This document shows, in pieces, positions 1-8,742 of a stretch of 37,787 bases of DNA (the stretch's first letter is position 1; the number at the start of each line of letters is the position of its first letter). The notes below the pieces were generated by a model that had not been told where the DNA came from, ran no database searches, and worked only from the letters and a program-made list of their open reading frames with translations. Both the position numbers and the translations under genes were made by a program. This DNA is from JAFGJQ01 sp964586145 (GTDB lineage: Bacteria; Planctomycetota; Phycisphaerae; UBA1845). The stretch lies in NCBI GenBank assembly GCA_964586145.1, contig CAZPHH010000047.1, forward strand, positions 1-37,787, read 5' to 3'.

Positions 1-751
1 CCCTTGATCCCCAGATCCCTTGGTCCCTGGATCCCTCGTTCATTTCAACTTTTCGCCCGAGCATCTGCCCTCCCCACCCCCACATTTCACCTTTTGGTCA
101 CGAAATTTCGGGCAAGCCCGGCCACCCAGGCAAGCTGGGCAACGCGTTTTCTGCCGCATCCTGACGCATAATCATGGGCGGTCATGCACGGTAGGCCCCC
201 AAGCGAACGCGTGGTTTGCAGCCAACCGGCGCTTCGCCCCCATCCGCAGTCCATCATTCGCAATCCCGGCGCGCCGGGATTCGCGATCCGCAATTCCTTC
301 CGCCATCCGCCATTCGTCCGCCCTTTGCCATTGGACATTTGACCTTGGAAATTCGTTCGCAACTCGCAATTCCCTCAGCAACCTCCCTCCATGTTCCATC
401 TCTGCACGGCGCCGCGCGCACCCCACACGCGGGCCTTGTGGTTGAACACGTTCGCAGAGCATTCAATGCCCACGGTTGTCGCGAGCCGAAATGCATGTCC
501 CCCAAAGCGGCCTTCGCCCCCCGCCAAAGCACGCGCGCGTCTCACTTACTTGTTGCCGAGCAAGGATCCGAGCCCAACCCCTCGTCCACGCGGCCCGCTG
601 CCTCCGCGGCGCCGACCTGGCAAGAGTTGCTGCATACGCCACCGCGACCCGACGGCGCGCACGCCACCGACCGCCTGGCCGGCAGGACGGCCCCCGCAGG
701 GTTGCTGGCCCGCGAGGCGGCTTCTACACGCCACACGCCTTCCGCGGGGAA

Positions 752-851
752 GGCCCGTGAACGGGCCTCGGGCGAGCGGGCACCTCATCCGGTCCCTTCA
801 GGACCGGCAGGTTGGGGTGGGGTGGCGCGGACCCGCGGTTGAAACCGCGGG
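752..851. repeat. Cluster of three short palindromes
   Basis: Three perfect hairpins with unrelated stems follow one another. 752-767 has stem GGCCCG/CGGGCC and loop TGAA. 789-807 has stem CCGGTCC/GGACCGG and loop CTTCA. 832-851 has stem CCCGCGG/CCGCGGG and loop TTGAAA. None is followed by a T tract, so they are not obvious intrinsic terminators. The shared design (GC stem, small A/T-containing loop, different stem sequences) suggests REP-like elements. Confidence 0.6.
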
Positions 852-1028
852 CTCATCTCGGCCGGGCCTGCGGCCCTTCGGTCGCCCCGGCGACTCGCTG
901 TGGCGAGGGGCGCGTGGGTGAAGAGCAACGGCTACGTCGCGAGTCGTCATGCCCGATCCGCCTTCGGCGGATACGGGCACCCGAGACAAGAAAGCAGAAA
1001 CTGGAGACTCGAGACTGGACGGAGGGGA

Positions 1029-1131
1029 GACCGGCTGGAATGGCCAGATTCCAGAGACCGGCTGGAAAGCCGGTCCCACACAGACAAGCCGGTTCAACAC
1101 AGTCAAGCCGGTCCCACATGGAAAGCCGGGG
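1029..1131. repeat. CCGGCTGGAAAGCCGG palindromic repeat cluster
   Basis: The words ACCGGCTGGAA, AAGCCGGT and AAGCCGGGG recur several times within about 100 bases. The complete unit lies at 1056-1077: stem GACCGGC/GCCGGTC around a TGGAAA loop, followed by CC. The same 22 bases occur exactly at 37712-37733, at the other end of the window. This supports a dispersed palindromic repeat rather than a local structure. Confidence 0.75.
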
Positions 1132-1249
1132 ACACAAAGACGAGCGGCGCCCTTGACGGCCCACCCCCGTATGTTACCGTCCGGCCCCGAAGTGAGAGGT
1201 GCCACGCCGCGATTCTGAGCCGCGTAGGGCTTGAGCCGCGGCGGCCGGG

Positions 1250-2404
1250 ATGATCCAAGCCATGCCCAGTGATGTTCCCCTTCGAAGCGTCCTGGCGCCC
1301 CTGAAAGTCCTGCGCATTGCGGTGACGGGGATGCTCATGGGCACGGCAAACCTGATTCCCGGCGTATCCGGCGGCACCATGGTCCTGGCCATGGGGCTCT
1401 ACGAGGAGTTCATCGAGGCGGTGGCGGACGTCACCGCGCTTCGTCTGCGGCCGGCCCGGTTGGCCTTCCTGATGGTCCTGTTGGGGGCGGCGGGCCTCGC
1501 GGTCGTGCTGCTGGCCAGCCTGATTCTCTACCTGCTGTTCATCGCCCCGTCGTTCATGTTCGCGCTGTTCATCGGGCTGACGCTGGGGGGCACGCCGACG
1601 CTATTGCGGATGATCGGGCGCGTGAACCTCTCCTGCGGGGTCGCGATGCTGGCGGGACTGGCCGTCATGGCCGCGCTCGCCTTCACGACGCAGGCCGCGG
1701 ACATGCCTCGCAACATGGCCATGGACTTCGTCAGCGGCGTGATCGGCACGATGGCCATGGTGCTGCCGGGGATCAGCGGCTCGTACATGCTGTTGGCGCT
1801 CAACCAGTACGACCGGGTAATCGGGGCGGTGGACGACCTGCGGCAGATGAACTGGTCGGCCCTGCGCATCGTGATCCCGGTGGGCGTGGGCGTCGTGGCC
1901 GGCATGGTGGGGATCGCCAACGCGTTGCGGTATCTGCTGCATCGATACCAGAAGGCCACGCTGGGTTTCCTGATGGGGCTGCTGTTGGGCTCGGTGCTGG
2001 GTTTGTGGCCGTTCGGGCGCGCCCCGACCGAGAAGATCCTCGAAAAGCGCTCGCCGGAGCAGTTGCGGTTGTATGCCGAATCGATCGGTCTTCCCGTGGC
2101 GGCGGGGCTCGACGGCCGCGAGCGCATTGACCATCTGCTGGTGGCCTGGTCGCTGACGGGGAGATCCCCGGTGATGGTGGCCCGCAAGCACCCGGATGCC
2201 CTCCTGCGTGCGTTTGCCGAGCGGGAGGGCCTGTTTGTGCCGGCCGACCTGCAGGGGGCCGCCCTGGCTGAGCACATTGCCCGGTCGTGGCAGCCGTTGC
2301 AGGCTGGCCGTCCTTCGGCCCGGGAAGTCGTTGCGGCCCTGTTTGCCCTGGTGCTCGGCTTCATGACGACGATTTCGCTCGGCAGGCTGGCGCCGAAGGG
2401 CTGA
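1250..2404 (+). CDS. DUF368 family polyprenyl-phosphate transporter (PopT-like)
   Basis: This is a 384-residue polytopic membrane protein of the DUF368 family. Both family signatures are visible: NLIPGVSGGTM near residues 34-44 and VLPGISGSYML near 171-181, which mark the two internally repeated halves. DUF368 proteins (PopT) have been assigned to recycling undecaprenyl phosphate across the cytoplasmic membrane. A hydrophilic stretch of about 100 residues (roughly 256-356) separates the penultimate and last membrane segments. The ATG at 1250 is used; a second ATG at 1262 is equally plausible because neither has a clear Shine-Dalgarno. The downstream neighbour is convergent. The family call is firm; the substrate is from family knowledge. 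Confidence 0.9.
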   Translation: MIQAMPSDVPLRSVLAPLKVLRIAVTGMLMGTANLIPGVSGGTMVLAMGLYEEFIEAVADVTALRLRPARLAFLMVLLGAAGLAVVLLASLILYLLFIAPSFMFALFIGLTLGGTPTLLRMIGRVNLSCGVAMLAGLAVMAALAFTTQAADMPRNMAMDFVSGVIGTMAMVLPGISGSYMLLALNQYDRVIGAVDDLRQMNWSALRIVIPVGVGVVAGMVGIANALRYLLHRYQKATLGFLMGLLLGSVLGLWPFGRAPTEKILEKRSPEQLRLYAESIGLPVAAGLDGRERIDHLLVAWSLTGRSPVMVARKHPDALLRAFAEREGLFVPADLQGAALAEHIARSWQPLQAGRPSAREVVAALFALVLGFMTTISLGRLAPKG

Positions 2405-2420
2405 GGCCCGCCCACGGGCC
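2405..2420. terminator. Hairpin directly after the DUF368 stop codon
   Basis: A GGCCCG stem, CCCA loop and CGGGCC stem begin immediately after the TGA at 2402-2404. There is no T tract, so it is a weak candidate terminator at best; it could equally be one more copy of the palindromes seen upstream. Confidence 0.25.
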
Positions 2421-2518
2421 CCGGGTGCGCCGCGCGGAGGCCTGCCAAGATGCGGGATGGTGTCCGGCGCGTGGCGTTGGTGCCCATCGGACCGTTCAAA
2501 GACGCATCACGGTCGGCG

Positions 2519-3547
2519 CTAGCCTCTCGTCAGACGCGCCAGCCACGCCACAATGGGATACATCAGCGCCGCCATGGCCGCAGCGCACGGCAGGGTCAGC
2601 ACCCAGGCCGTCATGATCTCCACCCCGACCCCCCATCGCACGGTGCCCAGGCGCCGGGTCATGCCCACACCGAAGATCGCCCCGGTGATGGTATGTGTCG
2701 TGCTGACCGGAATGCCCACCAGTGACAACGCGATGATCGTCGCGCCCCCGCCCGCTTCCGCGGCGAAGCCGTCGAACGGGGTCAGCCGTGTCACGCGGTG
2801 GCCGAGGGTCCGGATCACCCTCCAGCCTCCGGTGTACGTCCCCAGTGCAATGGCGGCGTGACAGGAGAGGATGATCCACCATCGAAGCGAGCCTTCGGGA
2901 GTCCCGTCGTGTGTGGCCAGGTGATGCAGGGACGGCACGCTCAGCAGCAGTGCCATGATGATTCCCATCGTCTTCTGTGCGTCGTTGAGTCCGTGGCTCA
3001 GGCTGTAGACGGCCGCGGACGACAACTGCAGCACGCGAAACGTGCCGTCGACCTGCCGTGGTGACCGCTTCCGGCAAATCCACATTGTGATGACCATCAG
3101 GATGGCCGCACAGACCAGACCGATCAAAGGCGACAAGACGATGTACAACGCCACCGTGCTCAGTCGTGACCACGTCAGGGCCGCCACTCCGCCTTTCACC
3201 AGCGCCGCGCCGGCCATGGCCCCGATCAACGCATGGGAGACGCTGATGGGCAGGCCCTTGTGCGTGCAAAACGCCGTCCAGGAGATCGCCGCAAGCAGCG
3301 TGGCGGCGACCAGGTCCGGGTTCACGACGTGCGGGTCCAGCAGACCCTTCCCGATGGTCGACGCCACGTGTGTCTCGAAGAAGAACGCCGCGAGGAAGTT
3401 GAAGAAGGCCGCCCACAGAACGGCCAGCCGCGGCGACAGCACGCGCGTGGCCACCACGGTGGCGATCGAGTTCGCGGCGTCGTTCATGCCGTTCGTGAAG
3501 TCGAAGACCAGGGCGATGATGACAAGAACGACGACGTAGGTGATCAT
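2519..3547 (-). CDS. pit: PiT family inorganic phosphate transporter
   Basis: A 342-residue polytopic membrane protein of the PiT/PHO-4 family, which carries inorganic phosphate with protons or sodium. The N-terminal family signature FDFTNGMNDAANSIAT is at residues 15-30, and the second repeat carries GIPVSTTHT. ISVSHALIGAMAG is a further family motif in the first half. The ATG at 3547 lies 10 bases after the stop of the DUF47 gene on the same strand, so the two are almost certainly co-transcribed with the DUF47 protein first. It is convergent with the DUF368 gene, about 115 bases away. Confidence 0.95.
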   Translation of the reverse strand: MITYVVVLVIIALVFDFTNGMNDAANSIATVVATRVLSPRLAVLWAAFFNFLAAFFFETHVASTIGKGLLDPHVVNPDLVAATLLAAISWTAFCTHKGLPISVSHALIGAMAGAALVKGGVAALTWSRLSTVALYIVLSPLIGLVCAAILMVITMWICRKRSPRQVDGTFRVLQLSSAAVYSLSHGLNDAQKTMGIIMALLLSVPSLHHLATHDGTPEGSLRWWIILSCHAAIALGTYTGGWRVIRTLGHRVTRLTPFDGFAAEAGGGATIIALSLVGIPVSTTHTITGAIFGVGMTRRLGTVRWGVGVEIMTAWVLTLPCAAAMAALMYPIVAWLARLTRG

Positions 3548-3557
3548 ACGACGCTCA

Positions 3558-4181
3558 TCACGCGCTCTTCAGCAGCAGCCGTTCCAGTACGTCCGCGATG
3601 TCTTCGCACCGGTCGATGGCCCGTTCCGTCAGGTCGTAGATTTCCTTCCATTTCATGACCTCAATCGGGTCTCCGGCCCCCGCGTACAGCTCCGCCACCG
3701 CCGCGTGATGGATGTCGTCACCCTGGTTTTCCAGGTCGTGCAGTTCCATGAGATGGTTTCGGATTCGGTCCGGCCTGCGTACCGTGCGCAACCCCGGCAT
3801 GGCCTGCTGCACGCACCGTGTCGCCCGCCGCAGAATGTCCGCCTGCTGAAGCAGCCAGTCCTTCGGGGCCGCAATCTCGTATAGAATCAACCGCTTGGAC
3901 GCCGCATCGATGCCGTCCATCACGTCGTCCATCCGCCGCATCAGGGAGTGAATGTCCTCGCGTTCAAACGGCGTGATGAACGTCCGGTCCAGGCGGTCGT
4001 ACGTGCGATGCGCCACCGCGTCGGCGTCGTGCTCGAACTGGCGGATGACGAGCAGGTGCTGCTCCCGGTTCCCGTAGTCGCTCAGCAGATCCACGAACGC
4101 CTGGGCCCCCCGCGACAACAGCTCGGCGATCTCTTCAAACAGATCAAAAAACTTCAGGTCTCGTGGCACGATGCTGAACAC
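3558..4181 (-). CDS. DUF47 (PhoU-like) PiT accessory protein
   Basis: This 207-residue, entirely helical soluble protein belongs to the DUF47/PhoU-like family, which regularly pairs with PiT transporters and probably modulates them. Typical features are the N-terminal FFDLFEEIAELL, an E-H-DAD-H motif near residue 50 (FEHDADAVAH), and the C-terminal KWKEIYDLTERAIDRCEDIADVLE. The start is a GTG at 4181, chosen because a GGGGAGG Shine-Dalgarno lies six bases upstream. It is the first gene of the two-gene operon with pit. Confidence 0.93.
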   Translation of the reverse strand: MFSIVPRDLKFFDLFEEIAELLSRGAQAFVDLLSDYGNREQHLLVIRQFEHDADAVAHRTYDRLDRTFITPFEREDIHSLMRRMDDVMDGIDAASKRLILYEIAAPKDWLLQQADILRRATRCVQQAMPGLRTVRRPDRIRNHLMELHDLENQGDDIHHAAVAELYAGAGDPIEVMKWKEIYDLTERAIDRCEDIADVLERLLLKSA

Positions 4182-4330
4182 GCCTGACCTCCCCGTTCAC
4201 GCCCGTGGGGCCCCGCCCGGACGCCTTCCCTCGGCCGCCCCGATCCCCGGGAGCGGAAGTCTACTCGCCAATGGGGAACTCCACCACGCCGCAAGGGCCA
4301 TTTCATCCTCCCCGACCGCTCAGACCGCCC

Positions 4331-4585
4331 TCAATCGCCCCCCTGCGCCCCGCTTCCCCCGTCGACTCCCCTGCCGCTCCCCGGTCGCAGCCGATTCACC
4401 TGATCCCGCATCCGCCGCAGGTACCGACGGGCCCACAGAAACTCGGTCGCCAGAATGCCCAGCCCGATGGGAATCACCACAACGGCCGGGCCGGGCAGCA
4501 CAAGCATGGCCACCCCCAGAGCCAGGACCGTGGACCCCACCACGGCGACGACCGCCCGCCGCGCCGACTTCCAGATCAGACCCAC
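4331..4585 (-). CDS. Small PGPGW-type membrane protein
   Basis: The frame is open from 4726, but the part before 4585 reads as low-complexity Arg/Gly/Pro. The GTG at 4585 is preceded by GGAGG at six bases, giving an 84-residue protein. It has two hydrophobic segments flanking the motif LPGPAVVVIPIGLGIL, followed by ATEFLWARRYL; this matches the PGPGW/TIGR02611-type family of small inner-membrane proteins of unknown function. It lies upstream of and parallel to the DUF47-pit pair, about 150 bases away. The function is not known. Confidence 0.75.
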   Translation of the reverse strand: MGLIWKSARRAVVAVVGSTVLALGVAMLVLPGPAVVVIPIGLGILATEFLWARRYLRRMRDQVNRLRPGSGRGVDGGSGAQGGD

Positions 4586-5096
4586 AAGCACCCTCCGCCA
4601 GCCCCTGCCCCTTTCGCCTCTTCTCCAGCCGGAGCCAGGTGGACACCCGGCAGGCCCCGGAATGATGGCCGAAAGGCGGCGGCGGGCAAAGGCCCTCCCG
4701 CACTCCCCAGGGCTATTGTAAGCCACAGGTTACATATGTCAGTGCCACAGGAATTAACGTGGTCGCGCCACCCTTTGCTGTCAAGCGGTATCTGAGGAAG
4801 GACGCCAAATTCGACAGGACCGCTTGAAACACGACCGCACGAACTGGTATACTGACGATCGAATCATTGGGATGGGAGAGTAGAGAGAGCAGGCACCGTG
4901 TTGCCCGTGGGGCTGTCGGTGTGTGCTCTTTGTCATTTTCGGTGATTTTCAGCCGGTTGACGTGTCAAGCTGTTCTCTCGAGCGAGGCGCGTTGGCCGGA
5001 CGAAGTGTGGGTTGTGTTGGAAACGTGTCTGATGGGCATCCACCGGTTCAGTCTGGCCGGGGTGCCGGAGGCTCTCTTACTGGAGGAGGATAATCT
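4586..5096. other. Divergent intergenic region upstream of the PEP-CTERM gene
   Basis: This space separates the minus-strand PGPGW gene from the plus-strand PEP-CTERM gene. It contains one convincing promoter (4824-4853) and a long 5' leader of about 235 bases. An open frame at 4867-5100 overlaps the real start codon and has no family-like composition, so it is not called. The leader is less GC-rich than neighbouring genes and may be regulatory, but no defined riboswitch fold was recognised. Confidence 0.6.
4824..4853 (+). promoter_or_regulatory. Sigma70-type promoter for the PEP-CTERM gene
   Basis: TTGAAA (4824-4829) and TATACT (4848-4853) are separated by 18 bases, a near-consensus sigma70-type arrangement. 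The predicted start of transcription is near 4860, leaving a leader of about 235 bases before the ATG at 5097. Confidence 0.7.
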
Positions 5097-5738
5097 ATGA
5101 GGAAACTGTGTGCGATGTTAATGGTTCTGGCGTTCGCGGGCGTTGCCTTCGCGGACGCGCCGATTTACAGCGGTGCCGCGGTAAGTTATGAGCCGCTGGA
5201 CACGGTGGATGGGCTGCGAGCGGGCGTCATTTACTCGAACATGACGCTGAGCACGAACTACGCCGTCACTGTCATGGGAGGTGTTGTCAGCATCGACGAC
5301 TATGACAGCATCAGCACCGCCGGGCCGACGACCCAAATCGAGCAGTTCAAGTTCGTCGGTGGCGTGGCCAACGCGGGCGAGGTGCTCTTCTTCACGTTCT
5401 ACGATTCGGCGAGCGCCTACGTGGACAGCTTCGGTGTTCAGTTCTCGCAGGGCGGCAACTTCATCTGGACCATCACGTTGAGTTCACCGGTAACGGTGGC
5501 TGACAACGGCTACTGCCAGATGTGGGCGGACGACGGCAGCGTGCTGATTGCGAGCACCGGCACTTGGTTCATGACCCCGGACGCTCCGACGGTCGGGACC
5601 ACCACGGCGTTCCCGGGCTACACCGCTGGGGATCCGCCCGTCCAGTTGGACCACAAGTTCGAGATGACAGAGGTCCCGGAGCCCGCGACGCTGGCGCTGC
5701 TGGGTCTAGGCGCACTGGCCCTGATCCGTCGTCGCTAG
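5097..5738 (+). CDS. PEP-CTERM sorting domain protein
   Basis: This 213-residue secreted protein has an N-terminal signal peptide (MRKLCAMLMVLAFAGVAFADA) and a canonical C-terminal sorting signal. That signal is VPEPATLALLGLGAL, a hydrophobic helix and a terminal RRR cluster, the substrate pattern of the exosortase/PEP-CTERM system. The middle is Thr/Ser/Gly-rich and beta-like, without a catalytic motif, so it may be an exported surface or matrix protein. GGAGGAGG ends seven bases before the ATG and fixes the start. The gene has its own promoter and terminator, so it is monocistronic. No exosortase gene lies in the window. Confidence 0.9.
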   Translation: MRKLCAMLMVLAFAGVAFADAPIYSGAAVSYEPLDTVDGLRAGVIYSNMTLSTNYAVTVMGGVVSIDDYDSISTAGPTTQIEQFKFVGGVANAGEVLFFTFYDSASAYVDSFGVQFSQGGNFIWTITLSSPVTVADNGYCQMWADDGSVLIASTGTWFMTPDAPTVGTTTAFPGYTAGDPPVQLDHKFEMTEVPEPATLALLGLGALALIRRR

Positions 5739-5795
5739 GCAATCGGCTGGTGTCGATCCGCCCTTCGGATCGGCCTTGAAGGACCAACACGGGTA

Positions 5796-5828
5796 AAAGC
5801 GCCCTGCCGGGGTCTGGCAGGGCGCTTT
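5796..5828 (+). terminator. Intrinsic terminator after the PEP-CTERM gene
   Basis: A perfect 13-bp stem, AAAGCGCCCTGCC paired with GGCAGGGCGCTTT, closes a seven-base GGGGTCT loop. It is followed by a T-rich stretch (TTTGTGTT). It closes the PEP-CTERM unit and insulates the sulfatase-TPR gene that follows 58 bases later. Confidence 0.9.
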
Positions 5829-5886
5829 GTGTTGGGGTCTTCGCGCGCTTGCGTTTGCGTGCCATCCGTTGATACTGGTTCCAGAC

Positions 5887-8742
5887 ATGAGCCGACACAC
5901 CTATCCGAATCCGAAGAATCCGCCAGGGTCGGCCGCAGGAGCAGTCTCCTCTCGCAGGAAATGCTGGCGTTTCCGCGTTCTCGTGGCCGCGATCATCGCC
6001 TCTCTGCTCGTCACCGGATGCCGCCGCTCCGCGGACAAGACCGATGCGAGCAGCGATGCCGCATCCATCGGCGGGGCCGGGCTGAACGTGCTGCTGATCA
6101 GCGTCGACACCACCCGAGCGGATCACCTGGGCTGCTACGGTCACCCGGCCCGCCATACGCCGAACATCGATCGCCTGGCGGCGGAGGGCACGCGTTTTGC
6201 CCAGTGCGTGGCGTCCACGCCGGTCACGCTGCCGTCTCATGCCACCATGCTGACCGGCTCGTACCCGTTCGTTCATGGCGTCCGCGACAACGGCCTGTTT
6301 CGCCTGGAAGGAGCGAACGTCACCCTCGCCGAGATCTTCCGCGCCGCCGGCTATGTCACCCATGCCGAGGTGGCCAGCAAGGTGATGGACAGCAAATACG
6401 GGCTTGACCAGGGCTTTGATACATACGGCGAGGTGCAGGCACACGCCCCGTCGGTCCTGGACGAGAAGACCGACGCCAAGCTGCCGTTGATCGAGTACAT
6501 GGAACGCAAGGCCGATGACGTCACGCGCAGCGGCATTGCGTTTCTCGAGAAGAACCGAGACCGTCCGTTCTTCCTGTTCCTTCATTATTACGATCCGCAT
6601 CGCGCCTACACCGCGCCCGAGCGATTCCTTCGCCGCTACGCAAACGGATACCTGGCCGAGATCGCGTTTTTCGACGAGCAGTTCGGCCTGCTGATGGAGA
6701 GCCTGCGAACGTGCGGGCTGGCCGAGCGTACGCTTGTGGTCCTCACCTCCGATCACGGGGAGGGTCTGGGGCAGCACGGAGAGGCCACGCATACGTTCTT
6801 CGTCTATGACACCACGCAGATGGTACCGCTGATTCTGTGGTGTCCGGGACACGTGCCGGCGGGCCGAGTGGTGCCGTGGCAGGTGCGGCTGATCGACATC
6901 GCTCCCACACTGGTGTCGTTCGCCCGCCTCGAACCCACGCGGCAGATGCAGGGCCGGGACCTTCTGCCCCTGGTTGCCGATCCGAGGAAGGAAGTCCAGT
7001 TGGCGTGTTACGGAGACACACTCTGTCCCGCCCTGTCCTTCGGCTACGCCCCGCTTCGCTTCCTCCGCGTGGACGGCTGGAAGTACATTCACGCACCCCG
7101 GCCGGAGCTGTACCACGTGGCGGCCGACCCGAACGAGCTGTCCGACCTGGTCGCAAAAGAGCCGGCGCGCGTGCAGGCCATGCGGGAAGAACTCCGCTCA
7201 ATCATCGAGCGATCTCCCCCGCCGCCAGCCGGCCGGGTCTCCCACATGGCGGCCGATCCCGCGGAGATGGAGAAGCTGCGTGCCCTCGGCTACGTCGGCG
7301 CCGGCGTCTCCGGCGGCCGCGAGGAGCAGCTCGCGGAAGGCAGTGAGCTGGACCATTTTGAGCCGCGGGGAGCCAACCCGCGCGACCACATGGAGTCCAT
7401 CGAGCTTCTCTGCGAAGGCATCGGCGTTCTGTATGGAGGGAATTTCGTCGAAGCGGAAGGCATTTTTCGGAAACTGCTGGCACTGGAGCCGGACAACCCT
7501 CGGGTGCTGCGAGATCTGGGTGACGCCCTCACGGGGCAGGACCGGCTGGAGGATGCTCTGGAAGCGTACCAGGCATCAATGGAGCGAGCCCCGGACGACG
7601 ATCAGACCCTGGGCAGAGTCGCCCGCCTTCAGGCGGTCCGCGGTGAGTTCGCGGAAGCCGAATCGCTTTACCGACGAGTGATCGGAGCTACCCCCGATCA
7701 ATATGGACCCCACCTCGGTCTGGCCGAAGTCCTCAGCGAGCAGAAGCGCTTTGAGGAGGCGTTCATCGAATACGAGGCCGCCGCCGTTTTGGCCCCCAAC
7801 GTCGCAGATGTCTTCCTCAAGTGGGGGATGGCGTATCAGCTTGCCGGCCGGCCGAAGGACGCCGTCGACAAGCTGCAAAGAGCGTGCGGGCTGAACGAAT
7901 CGGACATACGCTACCCGATCTACCTGGCTCAAGTCCTGCGGGAATCAGGCCGACTGCCGGAGGCAATCAGAACGATGTCGGCAATTGCCGCCGGACATCC
8001 AGATGACCCACTCATTCACCGGTATCTGAGCGAATGGCTTACGGAGAGCGGTGAACACGCCCAGGCGGCCGTTCATTACCAGCGGGCCGCGGAGCTTCAG
8101 TCGGACATCCCGCAAGCATGGTTCAACTACGGGCTGAACCTCGTGCAGGTAGGCCGATCAACGGAGGCCGTCGAGGCCTTTCGCAAGGCCGTTGGGCTGG
8201 ACCCGGACTACCTGCGGGCGTCGATGGAACTGGCTACGTTGCTGACCCGCACCGGCCAGGATGCAGAAGCGCTGGACGCCTGGCAGATCGTGCTTCGGAT
8301 CGCCCCCGAGACCGGCTCTGCCTACCTGGTATCTGCCCAACTCATGGCCCGCCTTGGGCACGCCGAGAAGCACGTGGTTGACCTGCTCCGCCGCGGGCAA
8401 GATAAGGTCCCGGACGATATGCCCATCCACAACATGCTGAGTTGGGTGCTCGCCACCACCCCGGACGGCAGCCTTCAGGACGGCGTGGAGGCCGTGCGGA
8501 CGGCCGAACGGGCACTCCAACTCGCCGGGGACGATCCTCACGTGCTGGACACACTGGCTGCGGCGTACGCAGCGGCCGGGCGGTTTGAGGACGCGGTGGA
8601 CGCGGCCGATCGAGCCCTGAACCTCGCTAAGGCGCGAAGCCTGACCCAACTTGAGAGTGCATTGCGGGACCGCCGGGATCTGTACATCGCAGGTCGACCT
8701 TATCGAAGACCCCCCCCTGAGGAGCCTGTCAAGAACCCGTAG
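5887..8742 (+). CDS. Sulfatase-fold lipoprotein fused to a TPR domain
   Basis: A 951-residue two-part protein. Residues 30-45 form a lipoprotein signal ending in LVTGC. Residues about 67-470 are an alkaline-phosphatase/sulfatase-superfamily domain: SVDTTRADH (72-80) contributes metal ligands, TPVTLPSHATMLTG (111-124) is the nucleophile region, HYYDPHRAY lies at 233-241 and SDHGEGLGQHGE at 288-299. The sulfatase Cys/Ser that becomes formylglycine is replaced by Thr114, and the following Arg by His, so it may be a phosphohydrolase or transferase rather than a sulfatase. Residues about 535-930 are tandem TPR units. The ATG at 5887 is chosen because an in-frame start at 5827 lies inside the terminator. 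Its tail overlaps the convergent gene by 14 bases. Confidence 0.9.
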   Translation: MSRHTYPNPKNPPGSAAGAVSSRRKCWRFRVLVAAIIASLLVTGCRRSADKTDASSDAASIGGAGLNVLLISVDTTRADHLGCYGHPARHTPNIDRLAAEGTRFAQCVASTPVTLPSHATMLTGSYPFVHGVRDNGLFRLEGANVTLAEIFRAAGYVTHAEVASKVMDSKYGLDQGFDTYGEVQAHAPSVLDEKTDAKLPLIEYMERKADDVTRSGIAFLEKNRDRPFFLFLHYYDPHRAYTAPERFLRRYANGYLAEIAFFDEQFGLLMESLRTCGLAERTLVVLTSDHGEGLGQHGEATHTFFVYDTTQMVPLILWCPGHVPAGRVVPWQVRLIDIAPTLVSFARLEPTRQMQGRDLLPLVADPRKEVQLACYGDTLCPALSFGYAPLRFLRVDGWKYIHAPRPELYHVAADPNELSDLVAKEPARVQAMREELRSIIERSPPPPAGRVSHMAADPAEMEKLRALGYVGAGVSGGREEQLAEGSELDHFEPRGANPRDHMESIELLCEGIGVLYGGNFVEAEGIFRKLLALEPDNPRVLRDLGDALTGQDRLEDALEAYQASMERAPDDDQTLGRVARLQAVRGEFAEAESLYRRVIGATPDQYGPHLGLAEVLSEQKRFEEAFIEYEAAAVLAPNVADVFLKWGMAYQLAGRPKDAVDKLQRACGLNESDIRYPIYLAQVLRESGRLPEAIRTMSAIAAGHPDDPLIHRYLSEWLTESGEHAQAAVHYQRAAELQSDIPQAWFNYGLNLVQVGRSTEAVEAFRKAVGLDPDYLRASMELATLLTRTGQDAEALDAWQIVLRIAPETGSAYLVSAQLMARLGHAEKHVVDLLRRGQDKVPDDMPIHNMLSWVLATTPDGSLQDGVEAVRTAERALQLAGDDPHVLDTLAAAYAAAGRFEDAVDAADRALNLAKARSLTQLESALRDRRDLYIAGRPYRRPPPEEPVKNP

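Larger units (their letters stand above)
1..1249. other. Gene-free, repeat-rich intergenic region
   Basis: No open frame here has a recognisable protein, a ribosome-binding site or family-like composition; frames are open on both strands only because of the high GC. The stretch instead holds short imperfect tandem motifs at about 1-40 (variants of ATCCCTTGGTCCC), a degenerate segment at about 250-375 built from CGCAATTC-like words, and a run of short palindromes from 750 to 1131. It ends just before the DUF368 gene. No promoter could be assigned with confidence. Confidence 0.7.

Noticed and set aside
20..1218. Several overlapping open frames in the first 1.2 kb
   Set aside because: All are Arg/Pro/Ala-rich, interleave on both strands and cover palindromic repeats; none has a credible start.
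1528..2499. Minus-strand open frame of 323 codons
   Set aside because: It is antisense to the DUF368 gene and has no recognisable motifs.
4867..5100. Open frame in the PEP-CTERM leader
   Set aside because: It overlaps the true Shine-Dalgarno and start codon and has no family-like features; a leader peptide was considered but nothing supports it.
5569..7116. Long minus-strand open frame (515 codons)
   Set aside because: It is antisense to the sulfatase domain and its composition (His/Gln/Arg-rich) is that of a GC-driven shadow.
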